Below are positions 33,495 to 43,866 of a stretch of 64,000 bases of DNA, one piece after another; within the stretch, counting starts at the first letter, position 1, and each line of letters opens with the position of its first letter. The stretch spans positions 62,001 through 126,000 of the forward strand of contig JAJUHA010000001.1 of NCBI GenBank assembly GCA_029268145.1, written 5' to 3'. A model generated the notes under the pieces. That model was not told the origin of the DNA. It saw nothing but the letters and a program-made list of their open reading frames with translations, and made no database searches. The stretch comes from Sphingomonadaceae bacterium. Lineage in GTDB: Bacteria; Pseudomonadota; Alphaproteobacteria; Sphingomonadales; Sphingomonadaceae. Made by a program: the position numbers and the translations under genes.

Positions 33495-35684
33495 TCAGGC
33501 GGCCTTCCGCGCGGCCGCGCGGCCGTAGAAGGTCTCGCCCTTCGCCGCCATCTCGCGCAGGAGCGCAGGCGCGTCGAACCGCTCGCCATGGGCTGCCTTC
33601 AGGCGGTCGAGGGTGGCGACCACCTCGCCGAGGCCAAGCGTGTCCATGTGGCTGAAGGGGCCGCCGGTGAAGGGCGCGAAGCCCCAGCCGAAGATGGCGC
33701 CGAGATCGCCATCCTCGGGCGTCTCGAGCACGCCTTCGGCAAAGCAGCGCGCGCATTCGACGAGCTGGCGGAACAGCAGCCGCTCCCGGATCTCGGCAGG
33801 CGAGGGCTGATGGGCGGAAAGGGGGAAGTGGGCGGCAAGCTCGGGCCAGAGGAACTTCGGCGACCCGTCCTCGGGATAGACGTAGAAGCCCTTGCCGTTC
33901 TTTCGGCCGTGGCGGCCGAGCCCGACCATCGTCTCGATGACCTTCTCGCCCGGCCCGGCGCGCCAGGCATCGCCAAGGTCCTTCCGCGTCTGCAGGGCGA
34001 CCTTGTGGGAGAGGTCGAGACCCACCTCGTCGTTGACTGCCAGCGGCCCGACCGGCATCCCCATGTGGCGGGCGACATTCTCGATCGTCGCCGGCTTCAC
34101 GCCTTCGCCGAGGAGGGCGAGACCTTCCTGCACGAAGGTGCCGAAGCAGCGGCTGGTGTAGAAGCCGCGGCTGTCGTTGACGACGATGGGGGTCTTGCGG
34201 ATCTGGGCGACATAGTCGAGCGCCCTGGCGATGGCACGCGGGCCGGTCTTCTGGCCCACGATGATCTCGACGAGCGGCATCTTCTCGACCGGGGAGAAGA
34301 AGTGGATGCCGATGAAGTTCTCGGGGCTGGACCAGGCCTCGGCAAGGCCCGTGATGGGAAGTGTCGAGGTGTTGGACCCGAAGATGGTGCCGGCGCCGAC
34401 CACCGCCTCGGTCGCCTGGGTGACCTGGCGCTTGATCTCGCGGTCCTCGAACACCGCCTCGATCACGAGGTCGCAGCCCTCGAGGTCCCGGTAGTCGGTC
34501 GTCGGGTGGATGCGGCCGAGGATCTCGGCCATCTTGTCAGGCGAGGTCTTGCGCTTCTTCAGGCGCTCCTCGGTGTAGCGCTTGCCCTTCTCGGCGGCCT
34601 CGAGGTCGCGGTCGAGGAGGACCACCTCGATCCCCGCCTGGGCCGAGACCATGGCGATGCCCGCCCCCATGAGCCCCGCGCCGAGCATGCCGAGCTTGCG
34701 GGTCTCGGCCTTCGGCTCGTCCTTGGGGCGGCGCGCCCCCTTCTCGGCGGCCTGCTTGGAGACGAAGAGCGAGCGGATCATGTTGCCCGCCTGCGGATCG
34801 GCCACGACCTTCGCGAAATACTTGCTCTCGACCCGGATGGCCGTGTCCATCGGCAGTTGCGCGCCCTCGTAGACGGCAGAGAGGATGGCCTTGACCTGGT
34901 TCATGTTGCCGAAGCTCTGCCTGTGGGCCATGGCGGTGCCGCCCATGAAGGTCTGGGCAAACGCCGGGTTCATGTGGCCGACCCCGCCGGGGAACCTGAA
35001 GTCCTTGCGGTCCCAGGGCTGGACATGGGCATTGGGGTTCGCCTTCACCCAGGCCTTGGCCCGGGCCACCACCTCGTCACGCGGCGCCAGTTCCTGGACC
35101 ACGCCGAAGCCGAGCGCCTCCTGCGGGCTCAGGCTCTTGCCCTGGAGGAGATACATGAGCGCGCCCTGCACGCCCATCAGGCGCGGCAGGCGCTGGGTGC
35201 CGCCCGCGCCGGGGAAGAGGCCGACGAGCACTTCGGGAAGCCCGAGCTGGATCTTCGGGTCGTCGGCGACGACGCGGTGGTGGCAGGCGAGCACGATCTC
35301 GAGCCCGCCGCCGAGCGCGAGCCCGTTGACGGCGGCCGCGACCGGCTTGCCCGCGGTCTCGAGGTCGCGCAGCAGCCGGTTGAGCGCGAACACGCCCTCG
35401 AACAGGCGCGCCATGCGCGAGCGCCCCTCTGCGCTCCCCGCGCCGGCTTCGCCGCCGGCGAAGTTCATGCCCTTGAGGTCGGCACCGGCCAGGAAGCCGG
35501 TGGGCTTGCCCGAGGTGATGACGGCGCCCTTGACGTCCGGGTCGGTGCGGATGCGCTCGACGGCGGCGGCAAGGTCGCGGCTCACGGCCTCGTTGATGAC
35601 GTTCATCGACAGCCCGGGGCAGTCGATGGTGAGGGTGAGGATGCCGTCGGAATCCAGGTCCTGGCGGATGGCGGTGTCGGACAT
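33495..35684 (-). CDS. 3-hydroxyacyl-CoA dehydrogenase / enoyl-CoA hydratase (FadB/FadJ-like)
   Basis: About 729 residues, the usual multifunctional length. The N-terminal enoyl-CoA hydratase/isomerase domain (about 1-300) has [29 protein letters not shown] and [17 protein letters not shown]. The 3-hydroxyacyl-CoA dehydrogenase domains follow, with [13 protein letters not shown] (NAD loop), NTSTLPI and [19 protein letters not shown], then two C-terminal dehydrogenase domains. It hydrates enoyl-CoA and oxidises the 3-hydroxy product. ATG 35684 has GGAGACC upstream. It lies between the thiolase and the flavoprotein in a beta-oxidation operon. Confidence 0.94.
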   Translation of the reverse strand: MSDTAIRQDLDSDGILTLTIDCPGLSMNVINEAVSRDLAAAVERIRTDPDVKGAVITSGKPTGFLAGADLKGMNFAGGEAGAGSAEGRSRMARLFEGVFALNRLLRDLETAGKPVAAAVNGLALGGGLEIVLACHHRVVADDPKIQLGLPEVLVGLFPGAGGTQRLPRLMGVQGALMYLLQGKSLSPQEALGFGVVQELAPRDEVVARAKAWVKANPNAHVQPWDRKDFRFPGGVGHMNPAFAQTFMGGTAMAHRQSFGNMNQVKAILSAVYEGAQLPMDTAIRVESKYFAKVVADPQAGNMIRSLFVSKQAAEKGARRPKDEPKAETRKLGMLGAGLMGAGIAMVSAQAGIEVVLLDRDLEAAEKGKRYTEERLKKRKTSPDKMAEILGRIHPTTDYRDLEGCDLVIEAVFEDREIKRQVTQATEAVVGAGTIFGSNTSTLPITGLAEAWSSPENFIGIHFFSPVEKMPLVEIIVGQKTGPRAIARALDYVAQIRKTPIVVNDSRGFYTSRCFGTFVQEGLALLGEGVKPATIENVARHMGMPVGPLAVNDEVGLDLSHKVALQTRKDLGDAWRAGPGEKVIETMVGLGRHGRKNGKGFYVYPEDGSPKFLWPELAAHFPLSAHQPSPAEIRERLLFRQLVECARCFAEGVLETPEDGDLGAIFGWGFAPFTGGPFSHMDTLGLGEVVATLDRLKAAHGERFDAPALLREMAAKGETFYGRAAARKAA

Positions 35685-35710
35685 AGCGGGTCTCCGGGAC
35701 AGTCGGGCGC

Positions 35711-36922
35711 TCAGACGCGTTCGATGACAGCGGCCGTGCCCATGCCGGCGCCGACGCACAGGGTGACGAGCGCAGTGTTCAGGTCGCGCCGCTCCAGCTC
35801 GTCGAGCACGGTGCCGAGGATCATGCCCCCCGTGGCGCCGAGCGGGTGGCCCATGGCGATCGCGCCGCCGTTCACGTTCATCTTCTCGTGCGGGATGTCG
35901 AGATGCTTCATCATCCGCAGCACCACGCTCGCGAACGCCTCGTTGAGCTCGTAGAGGTCGATGTCGGTCACCTTCATGCCGAGCCGCTTCAAGAGCTTCT
36001 GCGTCACATAGGTGGGGCCGGTCAGCATGATGAGCGGCTCCGAGCCGATCGAGGCCATGCCGCGGATCCGCGCGCGGGGCCTGAGGCCCGCCTTCTCTCC
36101 CGCGGCCTTCGAGCCGATGAGGACGGCCGACGCCCCGTCGACGATCCCGCTCGAGTTGCCGGCGTGGTGGACATGGTTCACCCGCTCGACCTCGGGGTAG
36201 CGCAGCTTGGCGATTTCGTCGAAGCCCGGCATCTGCTCGCCGATGGCGGCGAAGGAGGGGGCGAGGCTGGCCAGCGACTGCATGTCGGTCGAGGGGCGCA
36301 TGTGCTCGTCATGATCGAGCACGATCTCGCCGATCACGTCCTTCACCGGCACCACGGACCTGGCGAAACGGCCTTCCTTCCAGGCGGTTGCAGCCCGGCG
36401 CTGGGATTCGACCGCATAGGCGTCGACATCATCGCGGGAGAAGCCGTCGAGGGTCGCGATCAGGTCGGCGCCGATGCCCTGGGGTGCGAAGTAGGTCTTG
36501 AAGGCGACCGCCGGGTCCATGGCCCAGGCGCCGCCGTCCGAGCCCATGGGCACGCGGGACATGCTCTCCACGCCGCCGCCGATGGCGAAGTCGGCCTCGC
36601 CGGCGATGACCTTGGCTGCGGCGATGTTGCACGCCTCGAGGCCCGAGGCGCAGAAGCGGTTGACCTGCACGCCCGCGGTGGTCTCGGCATAGCCGGCGTT
36701 GAGGACGGCGATGCGGGCGATGTCGGCGCCCTGCTCGCCGACGGGGGCGACGCAGCCGAGGATCACGTCATCGACGAGCGCGGTGTCGAGCCCGTTGCGG
36801 TCGCGGATGGCCTCGAGCACCTGGGTGGCGAGCTGGATGGGCGTGATCTCGTGGAGCGCGCCATCCTTGCGGCCCTTGCCGCGGGGCGTGCGCACGGCGT
36901 CGTAGATGTAGGCGTCTGTCAT
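35711..36922 (-). CDS. Acetyl-CoA acetyltransferase / 3-ketoacyl-CoA thiolase (FadA-like)
   Basis: Thiolase of about 403 residues. The acyl-accepting cysteine lies in [13 protein letters not shown], and the catalytic [20 protein letters not shown] and CVGAGMG motifs follow. It cleaves 3-ketoacyl-CoA to acetyl-CoA at the end of each beta-oxidation round. ATG 36922 has GACGGAGGACG upstream; the track start is 18 codons earlier. It lies 26 bp upstream of the FadB-like gene, which is its functional partner in the trifunctional pathway. Confidence 0.94.
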   Translation of the reverse strand: MTDAYIYDAVRTPRGKGRKDGALHEITPIQLATQVLEAIRDRNGLDTALVDDVILGCVAPVGEQGADIARIAVLNAGYAETTAGVQVNRFCASGLEACNIAAAKVIAGEADFAIGGGVESMSRVPMGSDGGAWAMDPAVAFKTYFAPQGIGADLIATLDGFSRDDVDAYAVESQRRAATAWKEGRFARSVVPVKDVIGEIVLDHDEHMRPSTDMQSLASLAPSFAAIGEQMPGFDEIAKLRYPEVERVNHVHHAGNSSGIVDGASAVLIGSKAAGEKAGLRPRARIRGMASIGSEPLIMLTGPTYVTQKLLKRLGMKVTDIDLYELNEAFASVVLRMMKHLDIPHEKMNVNGGAIAMGHPLGATGGMILGTVLDELERRDLNTALVTLCVGAGMGTAAVIERV

Positions 36923-36983
36923 CGCGTCCTCCGTCAGGCTGGCGCTGCGCCCCGCGTGGCGGGCGCGCAAGCTCATCTTGTTA

Positions 36984-38768
36984 TCAGAATGCGGCCTCGG
37001 GCATGGCCATGAGCGTGTCGGCCCCGGCCTTGACCTTGCGGGCGAGCGCCGGCGCGTCGGGCAGGTGGCGCTCGAAGAAGTGGCGGCCGACGATGCGCTT
37101 GGCCTCCAGGAAGGCGGGATCCTCGCCTTCGGCGGCGTCGGCGGCGCGCAGCATCCGGAGCCAGAGCATGCCGAAGGCCACGAGCGCCATCAGCTCGAGA
37201 TAGGCGGTCGCCCCGGCGCCGGCGTGGTCGGGGTTGGCGAAGGCCTTCTCCATCAGCCACATGGTGGCGCCCTCGAGATCCGCCTTGGCCGCCGCGAGGT
37301 CGCCGGCGAAGGGCGCAAGGCCCGCGTGGCGCCGGGCTTCCTCGATCTCGGCCTCGACGAGGGCGAGGAAGGCGCGCAGGGCGCGGCCGCCGTTGGCGGC
37401 GAGCTTGCGGCCGACGAGGTCGAGCGCCTGGATGCCGTTGGCGCCCTCGTAGATCATGGCGATGCGGGCATCGCGGACGAACTGCTCCATGCCCCATTCG
37501 GCGATGTAGCCATGCCCGCCGAACACCTGCTGCGCCATGGTGGCGTGATGATAGCCCTTGTCGGTCAGATAGGCCTTGATGACCGGGGTGAGCAGCGAGA
37601 GCAGGTCGTCGGCCTGCTCGCGCTCCTCGGCGGTCTCGGCGTGGCGGGCAAGGTCGGCCTGGAGCGCGGCCCACAGGCACAGCGCCCGCCCGCCCTCGGT
37701 GAAGGCGCGGGCGTCGAGCAGCATCCGCCGCACATCCGGGTGGACGAGCAGGGGATCGGCCTTGCCGTCCGGGTTCTTCGGGCCCGAGAGCGCGCGGCCC
37801 TGGAGCCGCTCCTTCGCGTAGGCGGCGGCGTTCTGGTAGGCGACCTCGGCCTGGGCCAGGCCCTGCATGCCCACGCCGAGCCGGGCGACGTTCATCATGA
37901 CGAACATCGCCTTCAGGCCCTTCATCTCTTCGCCGACGAGCCAGCCGGTGGCGCCGTCATAGTTCATGACGCAGGTGGAATTGCCGTGGATCCCCATCTT
38001 GTGCTCGATCGAGCCGCAGGAGACGGCGTTGCGCGCACCCAGCGTTCCATCGGGGTTCACGAGGAACTTGGGCACCAGGAAGAGCGAGATGCCCTTGACC
38101 GAGTCGGGCGCGCCGGGGGTCTTGGCGAGGACGAGGTGGATAATGTTCTCGGCGAGGTCGTGCTCGCCGGAGGAGATGAAGATCTTGGTGCCCGAGATCG
38201 CCCAGCTGCCGTCGCCCCGCGGTTCGGCCCGGGTCCGGATGAGGCCGAGGTCGGTTCCGGCGTGCGGCTCGGTGAGGTTCATGGTCCCGGTCCAGCGGCC
38301 TTCGACCATGGGCGGCACGTAAAGCGCCTTCTGCTCCTCGGACGCGGCGACGAGCAGGGCCGAGACGGCGCCCTGGGTGAGGCCCGGATACATGGCGAAG
38401 GCCATGTTCGCCGAGGAGAGGAATTCCTCGAAGGCCGAGCCGACCAGGTGCGGCAGGCCCTGGCCGCCATAGGCGGGCGGCGCCATGAGCGTGCCCCAGC
38501 CCCCTTCGCGGAAGGCGGCATAGGCTTCGCGGAAGCCCGGGGGCGTCGTCACGCTGCCGTCGGGGTGGCGGGTGCAGCCCTCGCGGTCGCCGACCTGGTT
38601 GAGGGGCGCGAGCACGCCCTCGACGAACCTGGCGCCCTCCTCGAGGATGGCATCGACGAGATCCGGGCTCGCGTCGGCGAAGCCGGGGAGGTTGCGGTAG
38701 CGGTCGAGGCCGATGACGTGGCGGAGCAGGAAGCGGGTGTCGGCAAGGGGGGCGCGGTAGCTGGGCAT
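36984..38768 (-). CDS. Acyl-CoA dehydrogenase (long, with C-terminal extension)
   Basis: FAD enzyme of about 594 residues. Visible parts are the flavin-binding [29 protein letters not shown] and the helical domain with [18 protein letters not shown] and [17 protein letters not shown], which carries the catalytic Glu region. The extra C-terminal domain of about 130 residues is typical of the bacterial DmdC/FadE-like branch. It makes the 2,3-enoyl-CoA. ATG 38768 has GAGGAGACC upstream. It is directly downstream of the merR gene and first among the catalytic genes of the operon. Confidence 0.94.
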   Translation of the reverse strand: MPSYRAPLADTRFLLRHVIGLDRYRNLPGFADASPDLVDAILEEGARFVEGVLAPLNQVGDREGCTRHPDGSVTTPPGFREAYAAFREGGWGTLMAPPAYGGQGLPHLVGSAFEEFLSSANMAFAMYPGLTQGAVSALLVAASEEQKALYVPPMVEGRWTGTMNLTEPHAGTDLGLIRTRAEPRGDGSWAISGTKIFISSGEHDLAENIIHLVLAKTPGAPDSVKGISLFLVPKFLVNPDGTLGARNAVSCGSIEHKMGIHGNSTCVMNYDGATGWLVGEEMKGLKAMFVMMNVARLGVGMQGLAQAEVAYQNAAAYAKERLQGRALSGPKNPDGKADPLLVHPDVRRMLLDARAFTEGGRALCLWAALQADLARHAETAEEREQADDLLSLLTPVIKAYLTDKGYHHATMAQQVFGGHGYIAEWGMEQFVRDARIAMIYEGANGIQALDLVGRKLAANGGRALRAFLALVEAEIEEARRHAGLAPFAGDLAAAKADLEGATMWLMEKAFANPDHAGAGATAYLELMALVAFGMLWLRMLRAADAAEGEDPAFLEAKRIVGRHFFERHLPDAPALARKVKAGADTLMAMPEAAF

Positions 38769-38778
38769 GGCGGTCTCC

Positions 38779-39153
38779 TCAGAGCCTTGAGCGGAGCGTG
38801 GCGGCAAACTGTTCCAGTTCGGTGACGGTCAGGTCGATGGCGGCGCGCTGGGCGCGAAGAGCCGCGAGGCGCTGCTCGGTCTTGGCGAGCACGGCCTCGA
38901 GCTGGGCGCGATTGTCGGCGCCGGGGGTGTAGAGGTCGAGCAGCTCGCGGATGTCGGCGAGGCTGAAGCCGACCGCGCGGCCGCGGAGCACCCAGGCGAG
39001 CCGGGCGCGGTCCGCGCGCGAGTAGGTGCGGCTGGCGCCCTTGCGGCTGGGGGAGAGGAGGCCCTCGGCCTCGTAGAAGCGGAGCGTGCGGGCGGTGACG
39101 CCGAACTCGCGGGCGAGATCGGTGATGCTGTAGCTTTCCCGCGCCTCCTCCAT
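38779..39153 (-). CDS. MerR family transcriptional regulator (LiuR-like)
   Basis: Protein of 124 residues: winged HTH (SITDLAREFGVTARTLRFYE, then LLSPSRKGASRTYS) followed by a coiled-coil dimerisation helix (LEAVLAKTEQRLAALRAQRA). It has no cysteine metal site. It leads the beta-oxidation operon; in proteobacteria MerR regulators of this size (LiuR type) repress branched-chain amino acid and fatty acid degradation genes. A matching palindrome lies about 21 bp upstream of the start. It is likely autoregulated. Assignment as LiuR itself is inference from context. Confidence 0.85.
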   Translation of the reverse strand: MEEARESYSITDLAREFGVTARTLRFYEAEGLLSPSRKGASRTYSRADRARLAWVLRGRAVGFSLADIRELLDLYTPGADNRAQLEAVLAKTEQRLAALRAQRAAIDLTVTELEQFAATLRSRL

Positions 39154-39173
39154 GGGCCGGGCGCTACCTTACC

Positions 39174-39189
39174 TTTACGTTCGCGTCAA
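39174..39189. promoter_or_regulatory. Palindrome TTTACG-N4-CGTCAA, putative MerR/LiuR operator
   Basis: TTTACGTTCGCGTCAA reads on the plus strand as two near-symmetric halves, TTTACG and CGTCAA (its complement is TTGACG), with a 4-bp centre. It is located about 21 bp upstream of the merR start. It resembles the published type of LiuR site in alpha- and gammaproteobacteria. The minus-strand TTGACG could double as a -35 element. Confidence 0.6.
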
Positions 39190-39458
39190 CCCTGCGCGTG
39201 CCGACGAGAGGTGCTGCCCTGCCGATGGGGCCTGCCGACGGGATCTGCCGAGGCGCGGTACGGGTGCGGCGGCCGCGAGGTGCGAGGCCTGGCCAGCGGG
39301 AGGGACGTTTGCCGCCCCGCGCGGCCGCAGGAGGAGATACGGCGGCGCGGGGCGGCGGGCGCATGACCCTGCGTCAGGACGGGAGCCAGGGGGGTGATCG
39401 CTGCCGTCCGCATGCGTGAACGGCCGGTCGGGCCGGGGATTGCGTCCCGGCGGGGCGG
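39190..39458. other. Intergenic region between merR and hisI, no gene supported
   Basis: Together with the operator just before it this makes about 305 bp without a supported gene. It is very GC-rich (CGCGCGGCCGC-type runs), and short ORFs here have skewed Arg/Pro/Ala composition and no recognisable domain. It holds the putative operator at one end and the hisI 3' end at the other. Confidence 0.5.
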
Positions 39459-39806
39459 TCAAGGTTCGATTCGGATGAGACCCTCGGGCGCGAGCCTGCG
39501 GAAGAAGCAGGAGGCCTCGCCGGTGTGGCAGGCCGGCCCGCGGGGGCGGGCGCGGATCCAGAGCGCATCCTGGTCGCAGTCGACGAGGATCTCGACCACC
39601 TCGAGCACATGGCCGGAGGTCTCGCCCTTCCGCCACAGCCGCTGGCGCGAGCGGGACCAGAAGTGGGCCTCGCCGGTCGCCCGCGTCGCCGCGATGGCCT
39701 CGGCATTCATGTGCGCGACCATGAGGAGCGCGCCAGTCGCGGCATCGGTGACGACCGCCGTCACGAGGCCGGCGGGGTCGAACCTGGGTGCGAACGGTTC
39801 GGACAT
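39459..39806 (-). CDS. hisI: Phosphoribosyl-AMP cyclohydrolase
   Basis: About 115 residues, the usual HisI size. It opens the purine ring of phosphoribosyl-AMP in histidine synthesis and binds zinc. Hallmarks are [38 protein letters not shown] and [10 protein letters not shown], then [10 protein letters not shown] with the zinc/magnesium ligand residues. The start is ATG 39806; an ATG three codons upstream (39815) is also possible. It is monocistronic here and divergent from purF with about 60 bp between starts. Confidence 0.92.
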   Translation of the reverse strand: MSEPFAPRFDPAGLVTAVVTDAATGALLMVAHMNAEAIAATRATGEAHFWSRSRQRLWRKGETSGHVLEVVEILVDCDQDALWIRARPRGPACHTGEASCFFRRLAPEGLIRIEP

Positions 39807-39867
39807 GGCAGGCATTTGCCGCCTCGATGACGGTTTGCCTAGCGACAAGCGCGCACGGAGCCACTAG

Positions 39868-41391
39868 ATGGCGGGGCGAGCGGTCGACATGACAGGAGCA
39901 GGAACAGGCCTCGAACCGGAAACGGGTGGCGCTTGCCGGCACCCGTTCGCGCCCGGCGACGACGACAGGTTCCACGAGGAGTGCGGGGTCTTCGGCGTCT
40001 TCGGCGTGGACCAGGCGGCGGCGGCGGTCGCGCTCGGCCTCCATGCGCTCCAGCATCGCGGCCAGGAGGCGGCCGGCATCGTCAGCTTCGACGGCCAGGA
40101 CTTCCACGCCCATCGCGCCATGGGCCATGTTGCCGGCAACTTCGACCGCCCCGACGTGATGGACGAGCTGCCCGGGCGCATGGCGATCGGCCACAACCGC
40201 TACGCGACCACCGGGGCCTCGGCGCTCAGGAACGTGCAGCCGCTGTTCGCCGAGCTTGCCGTCGGCGGCTTCGCCGTCGCGCACAACGGCAATCTCTCAA
40301 ACGCGATGGCGCTGCGCGACGCGCTCATCCGCCGCGGCGCCATCTTCCAGTCCACCAGCGACACCGAGGTCATCATCCACCTGGTCGCCACCTCGGCCCA
40401 GCCGACGCTGCTCGACCGCTTCATCGATGCGCTGAAGGCGCTGGAGGGGGCCTGGTCGCTCGTCTGCCTCACCCGCGAGGGCCTCATCGCGACCCGCGAC
40501 CCGCTCGGCTTCCGCCCGCTCGTCATGGGGGCGCTGGGCGATGCCGTCATCTTCGCGTCCGAGACGGTCGCGCTCGACGTGGTGGGGGCGACCTATCTGC
40601 GCGACGTCGAGCCGGGCGAAGTCGTCATCGTCGACGCCGCGGGCGTCCGCTCGCTCAACCCCTTCCCGCCGCAGCGCCCGCGGCCGTGCATCTTCGAGCA
40701 TGTCTATTTCTCGCGGCCCGACTCCCAGTCGGACGGGCTCTCGATCTACGAGGTGAGGAAGCGGATCGGCGCCGAACTTGCCCGCGAGGCGGGCGTTCCC
40801 GCCGACATGGTGGTGCCGGTGCCCGATTCGGGCACGCCGGCCGCGCTCGGCTATGCCCAGGAGGCGGGCATCCCCTTCGAGCTCGGGATCATCCGCAGCC
40901 ACTATGTCGGCCGCACCTTCATCCAGCCCGGCGAGGCGGTGCGCCACCTCGGCGTGAAGCTCAAGCACAATGCCAACCGCGCGCTCATCCGCGACAAGCG
41001 GCTGGTGCTCATCGACGATTCGGTGGTGCGCGGCACCACCTCGGTGAAGATCGTCCAGATGCTGCGCGAGGCCGGCGCGCGCGAGGTCCATCTGCGGGTC
41101 GCCTCGCCGCCCACCACCCACAGCTGCTTCTACGGCGTCGACACCCCGGTCCGCGCCAAGCTGCTCGCCGCCCAGATGGACCTCGAGGCGATGCGCGCCT
41201 TCATCGGCGCCGACAGCCTGGCCTTCCTCTCGATCGACGGTCTCTACCGCGCGCTCGGCGAGCCCTGCCGCAACGGCATCGCGCCGAGCCACTGCGACGC
41301 CTGCTTCACCGGCGCCTATCCGACCCGGCTGACCGACCAGGAGGCGCTGGAGGAGGCCGGCCAGCTCGCCCTGCTGGCCGCAGCGCCGTGA
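39868..41391 (+). CDS. purF: Amidophosphoribosyltransferase
   Basis: Protein of 507 residues; first committed step of purine synthesis (PRPP + glutamine to phosphoribosylamine). An N-terminal propeptide of about 38 residues precedes the nucleophile Cys39 (EECGVFGVFG). The glutaminase domain has ALQHRGQEAAGIVSF and HNRYATTG. The phosphoribosyltransferase domain has KHNANRALI and the PRPP loop LIDDSVVRGTT. ATG 39868 or ATG 39889 could be the start. The stop overlaps the GTG of the downstream SDR (GTGA), so the two are coupled. Confidence 0.95.
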   Translation: MAGRAVDMTGAGTGLEPETGGACRHPFAPGDDDRFHEECGVFGVFGVDQAAAAVALGLHALQHRGQEAAGIVSFDGQDFHAHRAMGHVAGNFDRPDVMDELPGRMAIGHNRYATTGASALRNVQPLFAELAVGGFAVAHNGNLSNAMALRDALIRRGAIFQSTSDTEVIIHLVATSAQPTLLDRFIDALKALEGAWSLVCLTREGLIATRDPLGFRPLVMGALGDAVIFASETVALDVVGATYLRDVEPGEVVIVDAAGVRSLNPFPPQRPRPCIFEHVYFSRPDSQSDGLSIYEVRKRIGAELAREAGVPADMVVPVPDSGTPAALGYAQEAGIPFELGIIRSHYVGRTFIQPGEAVRHLGVKLKHNANRALIRDKRLVLIDDSVVRGTTSVKIVQMLREAGAREVHLRVASPPTTHSCFYGVDTPVRAKLLAAQMDLEAMRAFIGADSLAFLSIDGLYRALGEPCRNGIAPSHCDACFTGAYPTRLTDQEALEEAGQLALLAAAP

Positions 41392-42128
41392 GCGGAGAGG
41401 CCGCGCCACGGCCGCTGGCGCTCGTCACCGGGGCGAGCCGGGGCATCGGCGCCGCGCTCGCCGTGGCGCTGGCCGGGGCCGGGCACCATCTGCTGCTGAC
41501 CGGGCGCGACGAGAAGGCGCTGGTTGCGACCGAGGACCGGATCCACGCCGGCGGCGGCACCGCGACCATCGCGCCGCTGGACCTGCGCAAGCTCGACGAC
41601 ATCGACCGGCTCGCGGCCGCCACGGCCGCCCGCTGGGACCGGCTCGACCTTCTCGTCCTCAACGCGGCGATGCTGGGCACGCTCTCCCCGCTCGGCCATG
41701 TCGCTCCGCGCGAGTTCGAGGAGGTGATGCTGCTCAACGTCACTGCCCAGTGGCGCCTCATCCGCGCCTTCGACCCGATGCTCCGCCGCGCCCGCGGCAC
41801 GGTCATCGGCATGACCTCGAGCGTCGCGCCGGGGCGGGCCTACTGGGGGCCCTATGCCGCCTCCAAGGCCGCGCTGGAGAGCCTGCTGCGCACCTACGCC
41901 GACGAGATGGCCGCGCTCGGCATCCGGGTGCTCGTGGTCGACCCCGGCGGGACGGCGACGCGCATGCGCCGGCAGGCCTATCCGGGGGAGGACCAGGCGA
42001 CGCTGAAGGCCCCGGAGCTGGTCGCCCGGCGGATCGTCGAACAGCTCGCGGCCGGGCTGGCGAAGGGCGCCTCGCGCCTGGAGCTCGACCGGGCGGGGGA
42101 ACCGCGCGTCACTGCGGCGATGGCGTGA
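41388..42128 (+). CDS. Short-chain dehydrogenase/reductase
   Basis: About 246 residues. The NAD(P)-binding loop is LVTGASRGIGAALA, with LDLLVLNAAMLG, catalytic MTSSVAPGRAYWGPYAASK (Ser, Tyr-x3-Lys) and VVDPGGTATRM. The start is GTG 41388, overlapping the purF stop. Its 3' end overlaps the convergent amidohydrolase gene by 20 bp. A purF-SDR pair is common in sphingomonads; no role in purine metabolism is known. The substrate is not predicted. Confidence 0.9.
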   Translation: MSGEAAPRPLALVTGASRGIGAALAVALAGAGHHLLLTGRDEKALVATEDRIHAGGGTATIAPLDLRKLDDIDRLAAATAARWDRLDLLVLNAAMLGTLSPLGHVAPREFEEVMLLNVTAQWRLIRAFDPMLRRARGTVIGMTSSVAPGRAYWGPYAASKAALESLLRTYADEMAALGIRVLVVDPGGTATRMRRQAYPGEDQATLKAPELVARRIVEQLAAGLAKGASRLELDRAGEPRVTAAMA

Positions 42129-43767
42129 CCGCCGCGCCGCGCTGGAAGACGCGCACGCCGCCCACCCAGGTCTCGCGCACCGAGAGATCCTTCAGCTGGT
42201 CGAGCGGAACGCGGAACGGATCCGCGTCGAGCAGGACGAAATCGGCGAAGGCGCCGGGCACGAGCTGCCCTGCCCGGCCTTCGGCGAGGCCGGCGCGCGC
42301 GGCCCAGACGGTGAAGCCGGCCAGCGCGGCCTCGAGCGGAAGCGCCTCCTCGGTGCGCCAGCCGGCGCGCGTGGTCGCAGCGTGGAGGCCGAGGAAGGGG
42401 TTGACCGGCTCGACCGGCGCGTCGCTGCCGAAGGCAAGCAGCGCGCCCGCGGCGAGGAGGCTCTTCCAGGCATAGGCGCCCGCGAGGCGCCCGGGATCGA
42501 GCCGGGCTTCGGCCATCGTCCGGTCGGAAGGGGCGTGGACGGGCTGCATCGAGGCGGTGACGCCGAGCGCGCGGAAGCGGGGAATGTCGGCCGGGTCGAG
42601 CAGCTGGGCATGCTCGATCCGGTTGCGCAGACGCGGGCCATAGGCGGGCGCGATCTCGGCATAGGCGTCGAGCAGTTCGGCATTGGCTGCATCGCCGATG
42701 GCGTGGACGGCGAGCTGGTAGCCGACGAAATTGGCCCGGCTCATGAGGTTGCGCAGCTTCGCCGGATCGAGGAGGCGAAGCCCGCGGTGGCCCGGCTCGT
42801 CGGCATAGGGCGCCTTGAGCCACGCCCCGCGCGAGCCGAGCGCGCCATCGAGATAGAGCTTGACGCCCTGCAGCCGCAGCCGGCCGTCGTAGAGCCAGGG
42901 CGTGGGCCCGAGAGGGGCGATCTGGTCGACTGCGTCCATTCCCGCGGCATAGCCGGTGATGCGGACGCTGAGCCGGCCGGAGTCGCCGAAGGCGCGGTAG
43001 AGGTTCCAGTCGGCCGGCGTTGTTCCCATGTCGTGCACGCTGGTGATGCCGTGGGCGGCGAGATGGGCGAGCGCGGTCGCGAGCGCCTTGTCGCGCTCGA
43101 GCGCCCCGGGTGGCGGCGGCCGCACCAGATCCATGGCGGCATCGACGAGGATCCCGGTCGGGTTGCCGGCCGCGTCGCGGAGGATGCGGCCGCCGGGGGG
43201 ATCCTTCGTCGCCCGGCCGATCCCGGCGGCCCGGAGGGCAGCGCCATTCACCCAGAGCGCATGGCCGTCGGTGCGCTCGAGGGCGGCCGGCCGGTCGGGG
43301 ACGGCGCGGTCGAGATCGGCCGCGGTGGGGAAGCCCGTGCCCCAGCGGACCTGGTTCCACCCGCCGCCCGTGACCCAGGCCCCGGCCGGAAGGGTTCCGG
43401 CATGGCGCCGCACCCCTTCGAGCGCGTCCTCGAGCGACCGGGCCGGGGCGAGATCGAGCGCGTTCAGGCGAAGCCCAAGCCCCATCAGGTGCAGGTGGGC
43501 GTCGATGAAGCCGGGAAGCAGCGTGGCCCCGCGCGCATCGAGGCGGAAGTCGCCGGGCTTCAGCGGCGGTTCGCGGCCGCCGCGGGGCACCAGCGCCTCG
43601 ATCCGGCCGTCGTCGCCGGCAAGCAGCATGGCGTAGCGCTCGATCCGGCCGTCGCCGTCGGGGGTGAGGATGTTGGCGTTGACGATGAGGGTGCGGGCAG
43701 CGGCCGGCAGGGCGAGGAGCAGGGCAGCGGGAAGCGCGGCCGCAGGGCCGAGGGCGAAGGTGCGCAT
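42109..43767 (-). CDS. Exported amidohydrolase family protein (YtcJ-like)
   Basis: About 552 residues. An N-terminal hydrophobic segment (FALGPAAALPAALLLALPAAA) looks like a signal peptide ending at AARTLIVNANILTPDG, so the protein may act in the periplasm. The metal-dependent hydrolase core has FIDAHLHLMGLG, the second ligand region GVKLYLDGALGSRGAW, then LAVHAIGDAANAELLDA, RIEHAQLL and FGSDAPVEPVNP. YtcJ-like enzymes hydrolyse amides or formamides, with few tested. ATG 43767 was chosen; the track start adds 12 residues. The substrate is unknown. It is monocistronic and overlaps the SDR convergently. Confidence 0.85.
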   Translation of the reverse strand: MRTFALGPAAALPAALLLALPAAARTLIVNANILTPDGDGRIERYAMLLAGDDGRIEALVPRGGREPPLKPGDFRLDARGATLLPGFIDAHLHLMGLGLRLNALDLAPARSLEDALEGVRRHAGTLPAGAWVTGGGWNQVRWGTGFPTAADLDRAVPDRPAALERTDGHALWVNGAALRAAGIGRATKDPPGGRILRDAAGNPTGILVDAAMDLVRPPPPGALERDKALATALAHLAAHGITSVHDMGTTPADWNLYRAFGDSGRLSVRITGYAAGMDAVDQIAPLGPTPWLYDGRLRLQGVKLYLDGALGSRGAWLKAPYADEPGHRGLRLLDPAKLRNLMSRANFVGYQLAVHAIGDAANAELLDAYAEIAPAYGPRLRNRIEHAQLLDPADIPRFRALGVTASMQPVHAPSDRTMAEARLDPGRLAGAYAWKSLLAAGALLAFGSDAPVEPVNPFLGLHAATTRAGWRTEEALPLEAALAGFTVWAARAGLAEGRAGQLVPGAFADFVLLDADPFRVPLDQLKDLSVRETWVGGVRVFQRGAAVTPSPQ

Positions 43768-43866
43768 GGCCCAGTGCCTGCCCGCGCGCCGGGCATCCGG
43801 CAAGCCCGGCGGCGTGGCCTTTCCCTTTGCACCTGTCCGGGCCTTGCGCTAGCCCGCGCGGGCGCC

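Noticed and set aside
33429-35954. 841-aa plus-strand ORF
   Set aside because: Antisense to the FadB-like gene, whose hydratase and dehydrogenase motifs are intact.
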